Notes: generated by a model from the sequence alone, not told the origin. Shown: positions 1-12,461, counted from the stretch's first letter. The stretch: 64,000 bases of DNA from Casuarina equisetifolia (GCA_028551475.1 CM052361.1:15937274-16001273); one strand, 5' to 3'. Made by a program: numbers and translations.

Positions 1-171
1 TACAATATATAAGGATATAGGAAATTAGCTACTTTATAATATCATTGATTGATATTATAATTTGTACACCTTTTATTTTCTATAATTCTATTTTTCACAT
101 AAGTATAAGAAAAACATCTATATACATTTAATAAGAAAATTCATCATAGTAAAACATATATTTTTCCAACA
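1..171 (-). repeat. Sir1 3' LTR, inner end only
   Basis: The sequence closely matches the inner ends of the Sir2 LTRs (35890-36056 and 42590-42749), including the stretch with the palindromic core attaattgatattat and the terminal CAACA. On the minus strand this is the first 171 nt of U3, beginning TGTTG. The rest lies left of the window. Confidence 0.85.
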
Positions 172-762
172 ATCTCCCATTTTTTTACAATGACAAAATT
201 TTTATAACTTATGCATACAATAGCACATATCATCAACAATCTAAACAGTAACATGAATGTTGGTCATGAATGTTTTTCATGACATTTGACATAGCATAAT
301 GTTTTTCATAATATCAAGTTTGTTTCATGACAACTGGCAGAGTAAAGTTTCATCACATATTGTGTAGTGAGCAAAGTGAGCAATATTAATAGATATTCTA
401 ATTCTTAACAACCAGTAGCAGTAACACAATTAAAAAACATATTTTCAACATACTTTCAGGGTGTTAAAGAGTCATCCCACTTTCTACAATAGTTAGTCAA
501 AAATGGAACATACATGTGCAATAATACTCTCTCCCCTTTTTTGTCATAATAAAAAAAAGAGTATGTAATAACTCAAGGAGATATGATTTAGTGTGAGTTA
601 AGTAGTAAGAGAGTAGAATAGTTGACCTGATAAGGTATATGAAGTTTCATAATGCTCCCCTTTAATACAAACTTATGCACAAGTTGTAAATGGGTAGAAA
701 GTAAAGTACAATAACAAAGTATAAAATTTAAAAGATGTTTTCAAACAAGCACATGCCAAGCT
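172..762 (-). other. Sir1 3' untranslated tail with two polypurine tracts
   Basis: This is non-coding element sequence between RNase H and the 3' LTR. Read on the minus strand, one purine tract abuts the LTR (172-187) and a second G-rich tract lies at 527-546 (aaaaggggagagag type). Duplicated polypurine tracts upstream of the 3' LTR are a known trait of the Sirevirus lineage. Sir2 and Sir3 have the same arrangement. Confidence 0.7.
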
Positions 763-2014
763 TGTTCGGTGAAATTTAGATGAAGGGAACATGTCAAACA
801 AGTAATATAATGATGAGAAAGATATCGTCCCACAAAGATCGGTGATTACTAGACTAATTAATTATTAACAGTAAACAACTCCTGGAATTTATCTAGCAAA
901 TCAAATTAATAGATGATAGATTAACTAACTAAATCTAAGAAAACTAAATACAAGAAATATGTTAGAGCATATGATTTCACCATAATTACTAGGTATTAAT
1001 ATTGATTATTTATGCTTGTAAGAGGGATAATATCTATATGATAGCGGAACTTTCTAATTTACTTACTATCCTATGTCTAGGTATAACAAACCTACTTAGT
1101 TCATTAATTCACTATATCTCTATATGTGAATTGAAAGAAACCAAATGCATTAGGATCTATGAACATTCCCAGTTTACACCGAAAGTCATACAAATAACAT
1201 GGTATATGTCTATCCATATTTAATTTATGGTTACATATTACAAGAAGAAACTACATATCATCTCTTGTTGGTCTCAAACATGCAAATTAGATCATTCAAG
1301 TGATAGCTAATCACTTAAAAGCATTAAACACAGTAATATGTAACTTCACATAAACAAAATATCTTGCAAAACATAATAATCATAAGATTCATACCATCAT
1401 AATAAGGTTACATCATAACTCTAACAAAAATAAACTAAAATATAAAGAAATAATAAGGAAGAATAGTAATAAGAAATAAAGAAGGCATCTTGAATCCAAG
1501 AACAAGAAGTCTGTTACCCTTTTTGTCTTCTCTTCAAGAAAATCTTGAATTCTTGGCCTCTTTCTTGAGTTGTGCTCAATTTCCTCCTCTCCCTTTCTTT
1601 TGCCTCCTCTCTTCTCTTAAATAGGGTTTAGGTTTAGACCTATCTCCTATTCTAGTAGAACTAGGTTTTAGAGACCTAAAATAATTGGGTTTTGAACTTC
1701 TAAATTAATTGGGACTTGAATTCCTAACATGACTAGGTTTTCTATTTATTTAGAAAACCCAACAACAATAGAAAATCTAATAATAATCATCCAAAGCCTA
1801 AGCCCATCTTGACTCTCTTGATCTTGATATTATGATTTTGCCACACAATAAGCATTAGGTTCTTCATGTTCATTTCTTTTGTCCTTGCCTCCTTGCACTA
1901 CATAAACAAGATAAATTTAGGTAAATAAAGAGGAGTTTAAATATTTTCTCACAATTATTAAAGTTATTTATTACCTAAAATAGGTAAAATAACTCTATAA
2001 AAATAGAGTTATCA
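763..2014 (-). repeat. Athila-type solo LTR A (antisense)
   Basis: A 1252-bp sequence bounded by TG and CA, flanked on both sides by the perfect 5-bp duplication aagct (758-762 and 2015-2019). It is homologous end to end to LTR B (2787-4040), LTR C (54342-55565) and LTR D (58156-61059). In the sense direction (minus) it starts TGATAACTC and ends CGAACA. Matching TSDs with no internal sequence identify a solo LTR left by LTR-LTR recombination. It interrupts the 3' tail of Sir1; joining the flanks restores the order seen in Sir3 near 45020. The small ORF at 1002-1223 recurs in all copies of this LTR and is not a gene. Confidence 0.93.
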
Positions 2015-2019
2015 AAGCT

Positions 2020-2506
2020 CTTGCTAAAAAGCATAGAATTTTTCTTTATCCAATAGTTTAGTAAAGATATTAGCAAGTTGTTGGTCAATTTGAACAAATT
2101 CAAGAGCAATATGATATTTTTTAACATGGTCTCTAATAAAATGATGTCTTATCTCTATATGCTTAGTTTTAGAGTGCTGAACAGGATTTTTTGTTAAGTT
2201 TATGGCACTAGTATTGTCACATTTCAATGGAACATTGGTGGAGTAAATACCATAATCTTCCAATTGTTGTTTCATCCATAAAATCTTAGCATAACAGCTA
2301 GAAGCAACTATGTATTCAACCTCAGTAGAGGAAAGAGCTACACTATTTTGTTTCTTGGAATACCAAGAAATTAGGATTTTTCCAAGAATGTGGCATGTAT
2401 GACTTCTGCTCTTTCTATTTATCTTACAACTAACATAGTGAGAATCACTAAAAGCATGCAAATCAAAAGTTATGTCTCTAAGATACCAAATCCCTAATGT
2501 GGCCAA
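2020..2506 (-). pseudogene. Sir1 RNase H remnant
   Basis: An uninterrupted 160-residue minus-strand ORF encodes most of a copia RNase H domain. It shows LHAFSDS near residue 17, the ALSSTEVEY block with its acidic residue, LKCDNTSAI, and the C-terminal LANIFTKLLD typical of the end of copia polyproteins. It lies downstream (to the left on the plus strand) of the RT remnant. The start methionine is a chance internal residue, because the real product was a Gag-Pol polyprotein cleaved by the element's protease. SDSDYAG is altered to SDSHYVS, so this copy would probably be inactive even if expressed. Confidence 0.85.
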
Positions 2507-4760
2507 GTCTTACAAATATCTGAATATTTGTTTATTAGCCATTAAATGTTGTTCCTTTGAATTAGATTGGTATTTAGCATACAAACACACACTAAACATG
2601 ATATTAAGTCTAGATGTAGTCAAATAAAGCAATGAAACAATCATTCATTTATATAGTTTTGAATCAACACTAACCCTTTTTTCATTATATGATAAAGACA
2701 TAGATGTATTCATGGGAGTGTTTATGGGTTTGGAATCATGCATATTGTATTTCTTAACTAATCCATTTTCATATTGGTTTGACTTATGATAACTCTATTT
2801 TTATAGAGTTATTTTACCTATTTTTTAGGCAATAAATAATACAATGCTTATGAGAAAATATTTGAACTCCTCTTATTTATTTGAATTTGTCTTGTTTTTG
2901 TAGCACAAGGAGGCAAGGAGAAAAGGGATGAACATGGAAAACCTGATGCTTATTGTGTGGCAAAATTGTAATATCAAGATCAAGAGAGTCAAGATGGGCT
3001 TGGGCTTTGGATAATTTTTATTAGATTTTCTATTATTATTGGATTTTCTATTTAAATAGAAAACCCAGTCATGTTAGGAATTTAAGTCTCAATTAATTTA
3101 GGAGTTTAAAACTCAATTGTTTTAGATCTCTAAAACCCAATTCTACTAGGATAGGAGATAGGTCTAAACCCAAACCTTATTTAAGAGAAGAGAAGAGGCA
3201 AAAGAAGGGAGAGAGGAGGAAATTGAGCACAACTTAAGAAAGAGGCCAAGAATTCAAGGTTTTCTTGAAGAGAAGACAAAAAGGGTGACAAACTTCTTGT
3301 TCTTGGATTCAAGATGCCTTCTTTATTTCTTATTACCATTCTTCCTCATTATTTCTTTATGTTTTAGTTTATTTTTGTTATAGCTACGATGTAACCTAAT
3401 TATGATGGTATGAATCTTATGATTATTATGTTTTGCAAGATATTTTATTTATGTGAAGTTACATATTACGGAGTTTAATACTTTTAGGTGATTAGCTACC
3501 ACTTAGATGACTTGATTTGCATGTTAAAGACCGACAGGAAATAGCATGCAGTTGCTTCTTGTAATATGTAACCATAAATTAAATATGGATAGACATATAC
3601 CATATTGTTTGTGTGGCTTTTGGTGTAAACTGGAAATATTCATAGATCCTAATGCATTTGGTTTGTTTCAATTCACATATAGAGATATAGTGAATTAATG
3701 AACTAAGTAGGTTTGCCATACCTAGACATAGGATAGTAAATAAATTAGAAAATTCCGCCATCACATAGATATTATCTCTCTTGCAAGCATAAATAATCAA
3801 TATTAGTACCTAGTAATTATGGTGAAATCATATGCTCTAACATATTTCTTTTATTAAGTTTTCTTAGACTTAGTTAGTTAATCTATCATCCATCAATTTG
3901 GTTTGCTAGATAAATTCTAGGAGTTATTCACCGTTAGTAATTAGTTGGTCTAGTAATCACCAATCTCTGTGGGACGATATCTTTCTTATCATTATATTAC
4001 TTGTTTGACATGTTCACTTGCATTTAGATTTCACCGAACAACTTACAAAAATGCCTTTGCTAGATTGTTTGATTTAAAGGCCTAGGAAATAAGTCAATTC
4101 ACCCATCATATTCATCTTAAACTCATTTTGCTTAGATTCAACATAATATCTTTTCCTTTTGTTTTAATGAATAATGTGTTATCCATTTTTCCTTTTCTAA
4201 AATCTGCACTAAGTAGAAAATTACTTAGCTTATCAGACCAAGCCCATGAAGCTTGTTGAAGTCCATATAAAGCTTTTGAAAGCTTGAAGACATGATCAAG
4301 AAACATTAGATCTTCAAATCCAGATGGTTGTGCAACATACACTTCTTTTTTAACAATTTAATTTAAGAAAGCACTCTTTACATCCATTTAAAAGGGAGTA
4401 AAATTCATACAAGAAAATACTAGCAACATTCTGATAGCTTCTAATTTGGCTGCCACTGTAAAAGTTTCATCATAGTCTATTCCTTCCTCTTAACTCTACA
4501 TCTGTGCAACTAATCTAGCTTTATTCCTAGTGATAATTTCATTTTCATCTAGCTTATTTTTAAACACCCATTTAGTGCCAATAATAGGATGGTCTTTTGG
4601 TCTAGGAAGCAAGTTTCATACCTAACTTCTCTTAAAATGATTTCTCTTCCTGCATAGCAAGCAACTAGTTTTCATCTTCAATAGTTTCATCTGTCTTCTT
4701 TGGCTTTACTTAAGACAAGAAGGCTTGGTGTTCACAAGTTCTATGATACCATGGTCATGT
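2507..4760 (-). pseudogene. Sir1 reverse transcriptase remnant, split by solo LTR B
   Basis: The two pieces are 2507-2786 (thumb/connection) and 4046-4760 (fingers/palm), separated by solo LTR B plus its TSD. The 4112-4342 ORF shows QPSGFEDL, FKLSKALYGL and DKLSNFLL, which are standard copia RT blocks. Compared with Sir3, the reading jumps from the KGKDIM block directly to sequence corresponding to EFKMNMMGELTYF. About 80-90 bp that should hold the catalytic YVDD box are missing. The RT is therefore dead by deletion, apart from its stops and frameshifts. Confidence 0.85.
2787..4040 (+). repeat. Athila-type solo LTR B (sense)
   Basis: A 1254-bp LTR starting TGATAACTC and ending CGAACA, flanked by the perfect 5-bp duplication actta (2782-2786 and 4041-4045). 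It is the same family as LTR A but in the opposite orientation, and has no internal sequence. Removing it with one TSD rejoins the Sir1 RT reading at the box aligned to SQTKYT of Sir3. With LTR A only 0.8 kb away it forms a long inverted pair. Confidence 0.93.
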
Positions 4761-4769
4761 ACTCGCTTT

Positions 4770-5640
4770 ATTAATGAGATCACCTAATATATGTTTCTGA
4801 TCTAGGGAAAGAAAAGTCTTTTATTTTAGACTCCCCCTCAACTCTAGCTCCATCCTTCTCATTGTTTCCTTGTTCATTTGAATTAGGATTGATTTTGTTT
4901 TCTAGATAGGTAGTTCCGTCATCTTCAAACTTAACATGTATTGATTTCTCCACTAATAGAGTTCTTTTATTGAAAACTCTATATATTTCGTTAGTATAAG
5001 AGTAACCTAGAAATATAGTCTCATCACTCTTAAAGTCAAATTTGCCAAATGACTCCTTACCATGATTTAAAATAGCATTTACTACCAAAGATATGGAAGA
5101 GGTATTTGATTTCCTACCAAAAAATAATTCAAATGAAGTCTTTTTCAAGATGGGCCTTAAGAATGCATGATTTGACATATAACAAGTTGTGCTTACAACT
5201 TCTCCCAAAAGTGTTTTGGAAGGTTATATTTACACATCATAGTTCTAGTTATTTTTTTAAGTGTCCTATTCTTTCTTTCCATAACCCTTTCTTTTCCAAA
5301 CTTTATTTTAAAGTTTTTATCATAAAGTTGACTTATACTTAGCAAGTTAAATTTCAATTCATCCATAAATAGAACTTCTGAAATGACTAGAGCTTTTAGA
5401 TTATCGATAGTTTTCATACCTTTGATTCTTCTTTTGGAGTTATCTCTAAAAGACATCATACCTCCAGTTTTTAGCTTAAGTGTTAAGAAGAGCTTTATCA
5501 TCTCAATCTTATGCTAAAAGTGGCCATTATCCAAAATCCACATATTTCTAAAATCCTTGTTTCTCACTTTTGCACCTAAAGTTTATAAAAATAAAGATAT
5601 TTGTTAAAGTGCTTAGTAGCCTTTTTTCTTTAGGTCTGTG
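4770..5640 (-). pseudogene. Sir1 integrase and protease remnants
   Basis: Minus-strand ORFs at 4780-5208 and 5193-5501 carry copia integrase and pre-integrase blocks. The C-terminal part reads TTCYMSNHAFLRP, FELFFGRK, ETIFLGYS and YRVFNKRTLLVE. The junction ORF has MMSFRDNSKRRIKG and FNLLSISQL, which belong to the protease-to-pre-integrase segment, running almost directly into ERKNRTLKKI from late in the integrase core. Most of the integrase zinc finger and DDE core is therefore deleted. What remains cannot integrate DNA. Confidence 0.8.
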
Positions 5641-5649
5641 AGAGTTATT

Positions 5650-7238
5650 TAAAAAAATATTACTATAAGTTTTAGGCATCCATACATTTTTTTATCTTAT
5701 ATGGTCTTCTAAGCCTAATAGGACATATATCAATTAAATGACTAGCATATTTACAATATGGACATTTATCATACAATGGAGTGGTGCAGATTTTCTATTC
5801 AAAGAATTTTGTAAAATATTTTGAGTTTTCATTTGATTTATAACCTATACCAACTTTATCATAAATGCCTCTTTGTGATTGCAACATCTTTTCTAACATG
5901 GTACTTCCTTTTATGAATTTTTTTAATAGTAAAGTAATGCCATCCAGCTTCAACTAAATTTGTTGTTTTTCCTTTTCTAATTCACATATTCTCATGTTTA
6001 GATTTTCTACATTAGAATTAGTGCAAATAGTTTTAGTACCATAAACATTCATGTTTAAAGATGATGTAGAGTTTGTTGAAACAACTTTATCATAACTTGT
6101 TTCACTTTTTATAAATTTGTATTTTTCTTTCAATTTCTTATTTTTTATTTTTCATCTTGTTTGCATACTCAATTAAATCAAAAAATGTAGTTTCTATGCC
6201 ATAACTTACATCATTTAAAAGTTCAATATCACTTAACTCAAGTTTCTCATTTTCAATAGTTGCTATTATAGTTAGATAGAGGTGTGTGACTTCTTCTTAT
6301 TCCTCCTGTTCCAATGATGAGCTCTTATCAATCCCAAGGCAATCATGGCCTTTTTCTTATTTTTATTATTTTTCTTTTTAAACAGAGGGCAATCAACCTT
6401 AACATGTCCTAATTTTCTACATTCAATAAATATATTATCCCTAGATCGTATGTTTCTTTCCTCCTAGATTGTCCTACATTTATGCTTATACATTTCCTAA
6501 GGAATTTTCTGAATCTCCTAGCTAGCACAACAATCTCATCATTTTTAGAATCTAGTTCATCAATTTTTTTTGCATTTATATTTAAAGCAAGTGATTTCTT
6601 ATTTTCTTTTTCTTTTTCTTTTTCTCTTCTCATTAATTGTATTTCATGAATTTTTAGTAATCCTAGCAAGTCGTCTAAGGTTAGCTCATCTAAGTCATGT
6701 GCTTCACTCATAGCCATCTTTTTAGGGTCCCAACTTTTAGGTAAGAAAACTAACATTGGACCATTTCTTCATTTGTATATGTCTTTCCTAACAATTTAAG
6801 TTCAAAAACTATTTTAGTAAATCTATCAAACATTTCACTAATAGTTTCAAAATCTTTCATAGTAAACAATTTATAATCATGTGTAAGCATAGTAATTTTA
6901 AAGGATTTAAATTTCTTGGTACCTTTATAGATGACTTCTAACTTATCCTAGATCTCTTTACCAATAAGGCAAAAAGTCACTTTATTGAACTCATGATCTC
7001 TTAAACCATTATATATCATATTCATGGCCTTAGCATTTAACTCCATAACCTTAGCTTCATTTTTACTCCATTCATCAGTCTTGAGTAGTGCAGTACCTTT
7101 TTCAATAGCTTGTCATGCTTTTGAATCTTGACCAATGATAAACACTTGCAATAATTGTTTCCAATGTCTATAATTTCTACCATTAAATAGTGGTAGTTTA
7201 TTAAACCCCATAATAGGTACACCTTTCTCTAATACCAT
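5650..7238 (-). pseudogene. Sir1 gag remnant
   Basis: A decayed minus-strand Gag begins at the ATG at 7238, just inside the primer site. It follows the Sir3 gag in order: a FNKLPLFNGRNYRHWK block, a DEWSKNEAK block, then WDPKKMAMSEAHDLDELTLDDLLGLL (6409-6756), a lysine/glutamate-rich stretch and RRFRKFL. Further left come a coiled-coil-like region and the SQRGIYDKVGIGYK block near 5850-5890. Several frameshifts and stops break the frame. Gag would form the cytoplasmic virus-like particle of the element. Confidence 0.8.
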
Positions 7239-7280
7239 TATAAGGCTTTACTATAGGATATTAAGCCTTTAATTAGAGAA

Positions 7281-7299
7281 CTTGGCTCTTAACGCTAAT
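7281..7299 (-). other. Sir1 primer-binding site
   Basis: On the minus strand, directly after the LTR end, the sequence ATTAGCGTTAAGAGCCAAG corresponds to the tRNA-Met-type site of Sir2 and Sir3, with substitutions. Position and flanks support it more than the sequence itself does. Confidence 0.6.
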
Positions 7300-7376
7300 T
7301 GTTAGGTATAATGGCCAACCAAGAAAAAAGGCTTGAGGGGAAGGGAGTGTTGAATTGGTTGTTTAACTAACAAGTG
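7300..7376 (-). repeat. Sir1 5' LTR, inner end
   Basis: Begins TGTTAGG on the plus strand, as do the Sir3 LTRs, and stays recognisable for about 75 bp (the tttatggctatccaagaa-like segment). Beyond that I see no clear similarity, so the LTR is truncated or strongly diverged. Confidence 0.6.
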
Positions 7377-7723
7377 CTTTCTTGGTGTATGGTCTATTCA
7401 TTATAGTGGAAAGGACTACCCTAATCACATTGATTACAAGACTATAAATGTAGGTTCTTGAAGTTGAACTGAACCTATAAGTTAATGTATAGTTTCTTAT
7501 TGCGTCATCTGATTTTTGTTTCTAAATATTATAGTTTTAGTATTGTGTTTGACTAATTCTCCTTGTCTTGCTGAAATTTGATATTTGGATTAAAAATACT
7601 TGTAAAACACGTGTTTATATCACTATTGTGTTTAGTTCTAACCTTATTAATTGAATTAGAACAATAGGTTTCGAACCAAATTCTCACCCCATCTTGCATA
7701 ACTATTGACCCAATATTTACATG

Positions 7724-7890
7724 ATCTTGGAGTCAAAATTAAAGAGCCAATTGCCTTATTGTGATTATGGGGCTACTATTAATATTGTAGCAAATATTAT
7801 ATTTCGTGAGAGGAAAAAACAAATATAGAAATCTATTGCCACTCCATTAGACATTGAAGATTGAAGCAAAGGAGTAACAAGCAAATATTT
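7724..7890 (+). pseudogene. Copia RNase H scrap
   Basis: Plus-strand reading gives DLGVKIKEPIALL, then (after a frame break) the pattern of the copia RNase H end: a CDNKSAINIA-like block, an FRERKKHIEI-like block and CHSIRHKIEA. It has stops and is not in line with Sir1, which is on the minus strand. It is a separate, older copia fragment. Confidence 0.55.
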
Positions 7891-9060
7891 TCATAAAAAT
7901 ATTATATCATAAGTAATAATAGTATCTATTGTTGCAAATTGCTCAATGAGAAAGTACTATGTATATCAGCTTTAGGGAAAAATTACAACTAACAAAAGTT
8001 GCCTTATTCTCTATGCAAATACACTAATAACAAACCTTGTATGTAATTGAGAAAAGGATTAACTCTTCCTAGGGCAAGTATATCAACTAAAAGATGTGTT
8101 GCAAAAGTGGCTTAAAAGAAAATAAGTTACACCAACATTTCATTAGAAGATTGGAACAAATGGATATAAGGCAATCGTTGGTAAATCACTCATATTTGTT
8201 TTTGGACAAAATGGTTGATCTCAAAAAAATGTAAGGGTAGAATCATATTAAAAACATAGATAAAAAGAACACTAACTTGAAGCTAAAAAAGCATTTTACG
8301 AGTCAGACATGAGCTTCCACAATTGGCCATTAATTCATACTATAATATCATCAAAGCTACTCAAAATTGAACTAAGGTAGATAAGAAGTTAAGTTAGACT
8401 AGTATAACAATGAGGGATACATAAGTGCAAATTCATTTGTCGAATTACTATGATAGGTAGACTTACTATAGTGGAATCTATCTCAACAACAACAAGAATC
8501 AAATGATTATCTATTCTTTAATTGGAAGTTTACTAAATACATAGAGAGGACAATTTTAGCCATGAATAGATCGTATCAAATGATTGAACAATGGAGAGAG
8601 GAGGTGACTTGGATAATTAAAGCCATTGAAGGAAAATTTTTTGTTGCAACCCTATTGAGCATGTCCTCTAAAATTCTAGTCTATCATATTAGAATTAAAG
8701 GAATACGAGATGATTTGACAGATAAAACCTAAAAAGTACTACCATTCAAGATCAAGAAGAATGTGAAGAATAGGAATCTCATTGATTAAGGACTTAAGGT
8801 TTATAAATAGTAATAAGTATTTTCAAGACCTCTAAAGTTTTTTAAAGGTTATTTTTGAGCTAGGGTCATGTACTAGATTTTTTTTTTATCTTTTTATTTT
8901 ATGAGTATGGGTCTGCCTTAGTTATTTTGAAGACAACAAAAGAAAAGGTTTTTCAAATTTGTTTTTTCATAGCAGAAAATGTGCTATAAAAATGAAAATA
9001 CAAGGCATTTTCTGTTATAACATTTTTTAAAAAAATATTATAGATACGCCATGTATTGAC
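7891..9060. other. No recognisable gene; AT-rich repeat-like debris
   Basis: No conserved domain, splice-consistent ORF or RNA gene was recognised. There is a short imperfect inverted repeat around 8971-9030 (arms cagaaaatg and cattttctg). The sequence looks like old transposon debris and gives way to more GC-mixed DNA near 9.1 kb. Confidence 0.4.
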
Positions 9061-12000
9061 ATTTGGGAATAGATTTTTATTCTCTCGCTTGTTGGTTAAA
9101 TGTGCGCTGATTTTATAAGACATTCTTGTGGGTTAGCTATATGGAAATGTGATGGGCTGGTTATGCTCTTATGAGCTGATTATATAGAAAATCTCATGCC
9201 CTGGTTGTGCTGTTTCAAGTCACGGACCCACGCCGAAAATTCAGGACCAAGTTCAGCGGTGTATCAAGCGAAACGAGCGTTACAATCCCGCAAAGAAAAA
9301 CACCTCACTTTTTCTCGTTTGGCTCACACGATGGCTAGGGTAGAAAATGCCCCTTTCTGAAGTTGCATTTTGTTGTATCTCCGAATTCAAATTTCATCTG
9401 ACGTCCTTGATTCAAATTGGAAGATGCGGTCAGTCTTGACCCATTAGTTTGTTATGAAAACGAAGAAAGCTCACAGTTTTGTGTTTTCTGCGAGGAGAAA
9501 CCCCAGCTTGATCTTCTGACTCTATTGAGAGACTCTTGTTCCCTACTGACAACATTTTGATTGTTGGATTGTTGAAAGTTTAACATTTTCATACGGACTA
9601 AAGTATTGAAGCTTGATTATAATTTTCTACATAATTCAGGTTAACAATTATGTACCCTTTCATATCATTCTAATGACTTTAGCCATTTGTTTTTCTCGTG
9701 TTCCTTCTCAAATTGCCACTGGAGACTGTTTTGTACACCTAACATTACGAAAGAAATGGCGCGAATATTGAAATCTAATAAGAGCCAAGTCTGCCAATAT
9801 AAAAGCCCGAAACCAAACTTCAGCTCTATTTAAGCACTGCCACAACAGAAAAGAAAAGGTACGTTGGAGCCGATTCCTAAAGCAACTTCGAAAATAGGAA
9901 AAAATAAATAGAAAATTGGGTCCACATGACTTTATAGAATTCTAAACCGCATCTATATGGTTACTCTTTCGTACATATTTTTACCGCTAAAATTGTTTAA
10001 AAAAATATAAAAAAAAAACAAAGGAAGAAGAATCATTATGGCAGCAAATCCCATGTCCTACCTTTGATTACATAAAGGAATTATGTATGATCACAGGGAT
10101 ATTGGCAACATAGAGGACAGGACGTCCAACAAATTCTTAAATAACTCATTAATTGTCGAAGGTCATGGGATTGTACCTGTTACTTTGAGAATACCAAGAG
10201 ATGTTTATCCTAATGCTGTTCATTTACGAACATTTTCTATGGCTGCTGCTATGTGTTCCGCAATCTTTTTTTCCCCTCTTGGAGAAACATTGTACCCTAA
10301 ATCTGGTCCAAGTAATCATTGTCCATAAACATTTTATTTTATATGGTTCATATTGTGTTCCTTCATCCTTGTTTTCACTCTTGCAGCAATATCGTACCAT
10401 AGGTCAGATTCAGGCAATCGTATATATATCAATATTTTGCATAATTTGTTTCACCTGAAAGAACCAACTTTGGCCTAATCACACGCTTTCAGGACACACA
10501 TACTGATGGCCACGATGCCCTAAACTTCCGATCTTAAATTATTGATGAACTACTGATAAGTTTTATCATTTTCTTATCTGAGAATCGAACACTCCTTTTT
10601 GATGTTTTATGTGCCAGTTTGGTAATGTGGGGAACGTGATAATTCATAAAATTCATAGTCTTTGATAAAGGGCGCTGATTAAGATTTAATGGTACAATTA
10701 TCGTGATCCATGTATAAACAAACAGTACTATCTCCTCGCCGTACTGGATAAATGAAACATCTGAAAGCTCTTTCCCTGTGTTCCGAAACAGTGGGTTGGT
10801 GGGTGGGCGTCCAGCAACCTTCGGTGTCCAACAACTTGAAGCACAAGCACGTATTGTAGTGCAAAAAGGCAACGAGTCTCACAAGCTGTCACTCATACAA
10901 AAATTAGCTCCGTACTACACCAAGAATCATAGGTTTATGGTGAATGATTGAAGAGTAGATTATCAAAATATGTTGTATTTCAGCGCGAGTAAATGATTCT
11001 ACTGGAACCTTTGGAGAAATTCTTCGAGAGATAAATACAACTACAAGGATTCTACTGCACCCTTCGCTTCCATGACTTCATCTACCCGTGGATGAAGGTA
11101 AATGCAAACTTTCCTGTACCACATAGGTGCCTAACTAGGCTTCCTTTTTGGGTAAGGCATTTTTATGCACTTTGAATACCTTACAGATTGAGACACCAAT
11201 TTACATTTTCATATTTCGGCAACCTCAGATCTTAGAGTTTCTGTCCGTTTTATGGTGGTTCGTGATTTGTATCACTGCTAGACACCCTTAACATCATTTA
11301 GGGAAACGAGAAAGAGATACTTTCTTAATCCAATCCAAACAAGTTCTCCATTCCTATCTGTTAATATATAAACGCAGCATCAAACCTATCTACTTCATCG
11401 AATAGGTTTCCCTGAGTTCAATGTTTTTATGTTTTAAAAACCTTCAGTCTCTCTTCTCCACCGGAAGATGTCGCACGTGCTCTCACTTCTGGCGTTGAAG
11501 ATTATTACTAACTTGCGTGGAAGTCTTGGACGCTTTAACACTTAATCGTACCAGCTTACATGTAACGTACGAAGAGAGATGAGATACAACCAAAAATAAT
11601 TGTTTTCGGAAAATAGAAATTGAAAGTTTTGAATCATTTACTTTTACATAATTGTTCGACAATTGCAGATATAAGAAAGTTAAACAGTAGAAGAGAGAGA
11701 AGAGATGATGAAAAGATACATTTAAACAAATGAACTTGTCCTTAGAGACAGTCAAACATGGGTGGATGTAGTGAAAAACTGGAAGATTAGTACCTCCACA
11801 CGCACACGGTTAGAGACTAAATATCTTTCACCTTTAGAGAAAAGGAGAGAAAAGTCAGAAACGGAAAATTTTCTTAAGTTTCCTTTTATTTTATTTTATT
11901 TTATTTTATTTTTGAGTGTTTTGTCAGGTCAAGGAGAAAATAAATGAAAGCGAGAGGCGTAAGAAACAAAACATACAAAAGCAACATTTTTCCCACTTTA

Positions 12001-12461
12001 TTTCCCTTGGATTCCTACTTTGCTGTGGAATACATGAAACAATTTTTTGTTACTTTTTTTCCCCATTTGGTTTTCTCTTCGGAATCATAAATCAAAAGAG
12101 TGAAATCTCTCCCTTAGATAATCCCCACGTATTTTTTCTTTCCTTTACCATCTAATGATCAATACGCAATCTCATTACTGCACAAAAGTAGACCACTTAA
12201 AGACTGGTTACATGGTTGTTTATAATAACCCGTGTGCGCTATTTCATGAAAACAAGGTCTTATTTTAACGCATCTTTCTGTGCATATGAACATTGCATTG
12301 AACATGGTTATAGTCTTCTTTGTTTGGGTAATATCTCGCATGGCTTGGAACCTGTATGACAATGCGGTAAAGCAAAGTCAGAGCCCAGTCAAAACTCAAC
12401 TAAACCTGGATTTGGTGAGTCCAAGGGTCTTAAAGTGGACTATCACCGTAAGCATATGTTT
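9061..12461. other. Repeat-poor intergenic DNA
   Basis: Base composition is more even than in the flanking transposon nests. Short ORFs at 10083-10328 (plus) and 10534-10882 (minus) match no family I know and have no convincing splice context. A pentanucleotide T-rich microsatellite lies at 11884-11913. No tRNA, rRNA or transposon domain was seen. Confidence 0.5.
11884..11913. repeat. (TTTTA)n microsatellite
   Basis: About five to six uninterrupted units of a TTTTA pentamer. Confidence 0.85.

Larger units (their letters stand above)
1..7380 (-). mobile_element. Sir1: decayed Sirevirus-like Ty1/copia retrotransposon
   Basis: On the minus strand the order is 5' LTR start (7300), tRNA-Met-like primer site, gag, protease/integrase, reverse transcriptase, RNase H, two polypurine tracts and 3' LTR (1-171, cut by the window edge). 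Protein order and sequence match the copia order seen in the better preserved Sir2 and Sir3. The body is broken by many stops and frameshifts and by two Athila-type solo LTRs (763-2014 and 2787-4040). Once these are removed the internal part is about 4.6 kb, against about 5.0 and 5.3 kb in Sir2 and Sir3, so there are further deletions. Similarity to other Sirevirus LTRs fades soon after 7376, so the right boundary is uncertain. Confidence 0.85.

Noticed and set aside
1002-1223. 73-codon ORF (and near-copies at 3579-3800, 54583-54804, 60595-60819) as a conserved small gene
   Set aside because: All four lie at the same place in the Athila-type LTR family. Conservation comes from repeat homology, and the frame runs in the antisense direction of the element.
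8971-9030. Imperfect inverted repeat as a MITE
   Set aside because: Arms are only about 9 perfect bases, with no TSD and no second copy in the window.
10534-10882. Cys-rich minus-strand ORF as a secreted peptide
   Set aside because: No signal peptide in the frame and no conserved cysteine spacing known to me.
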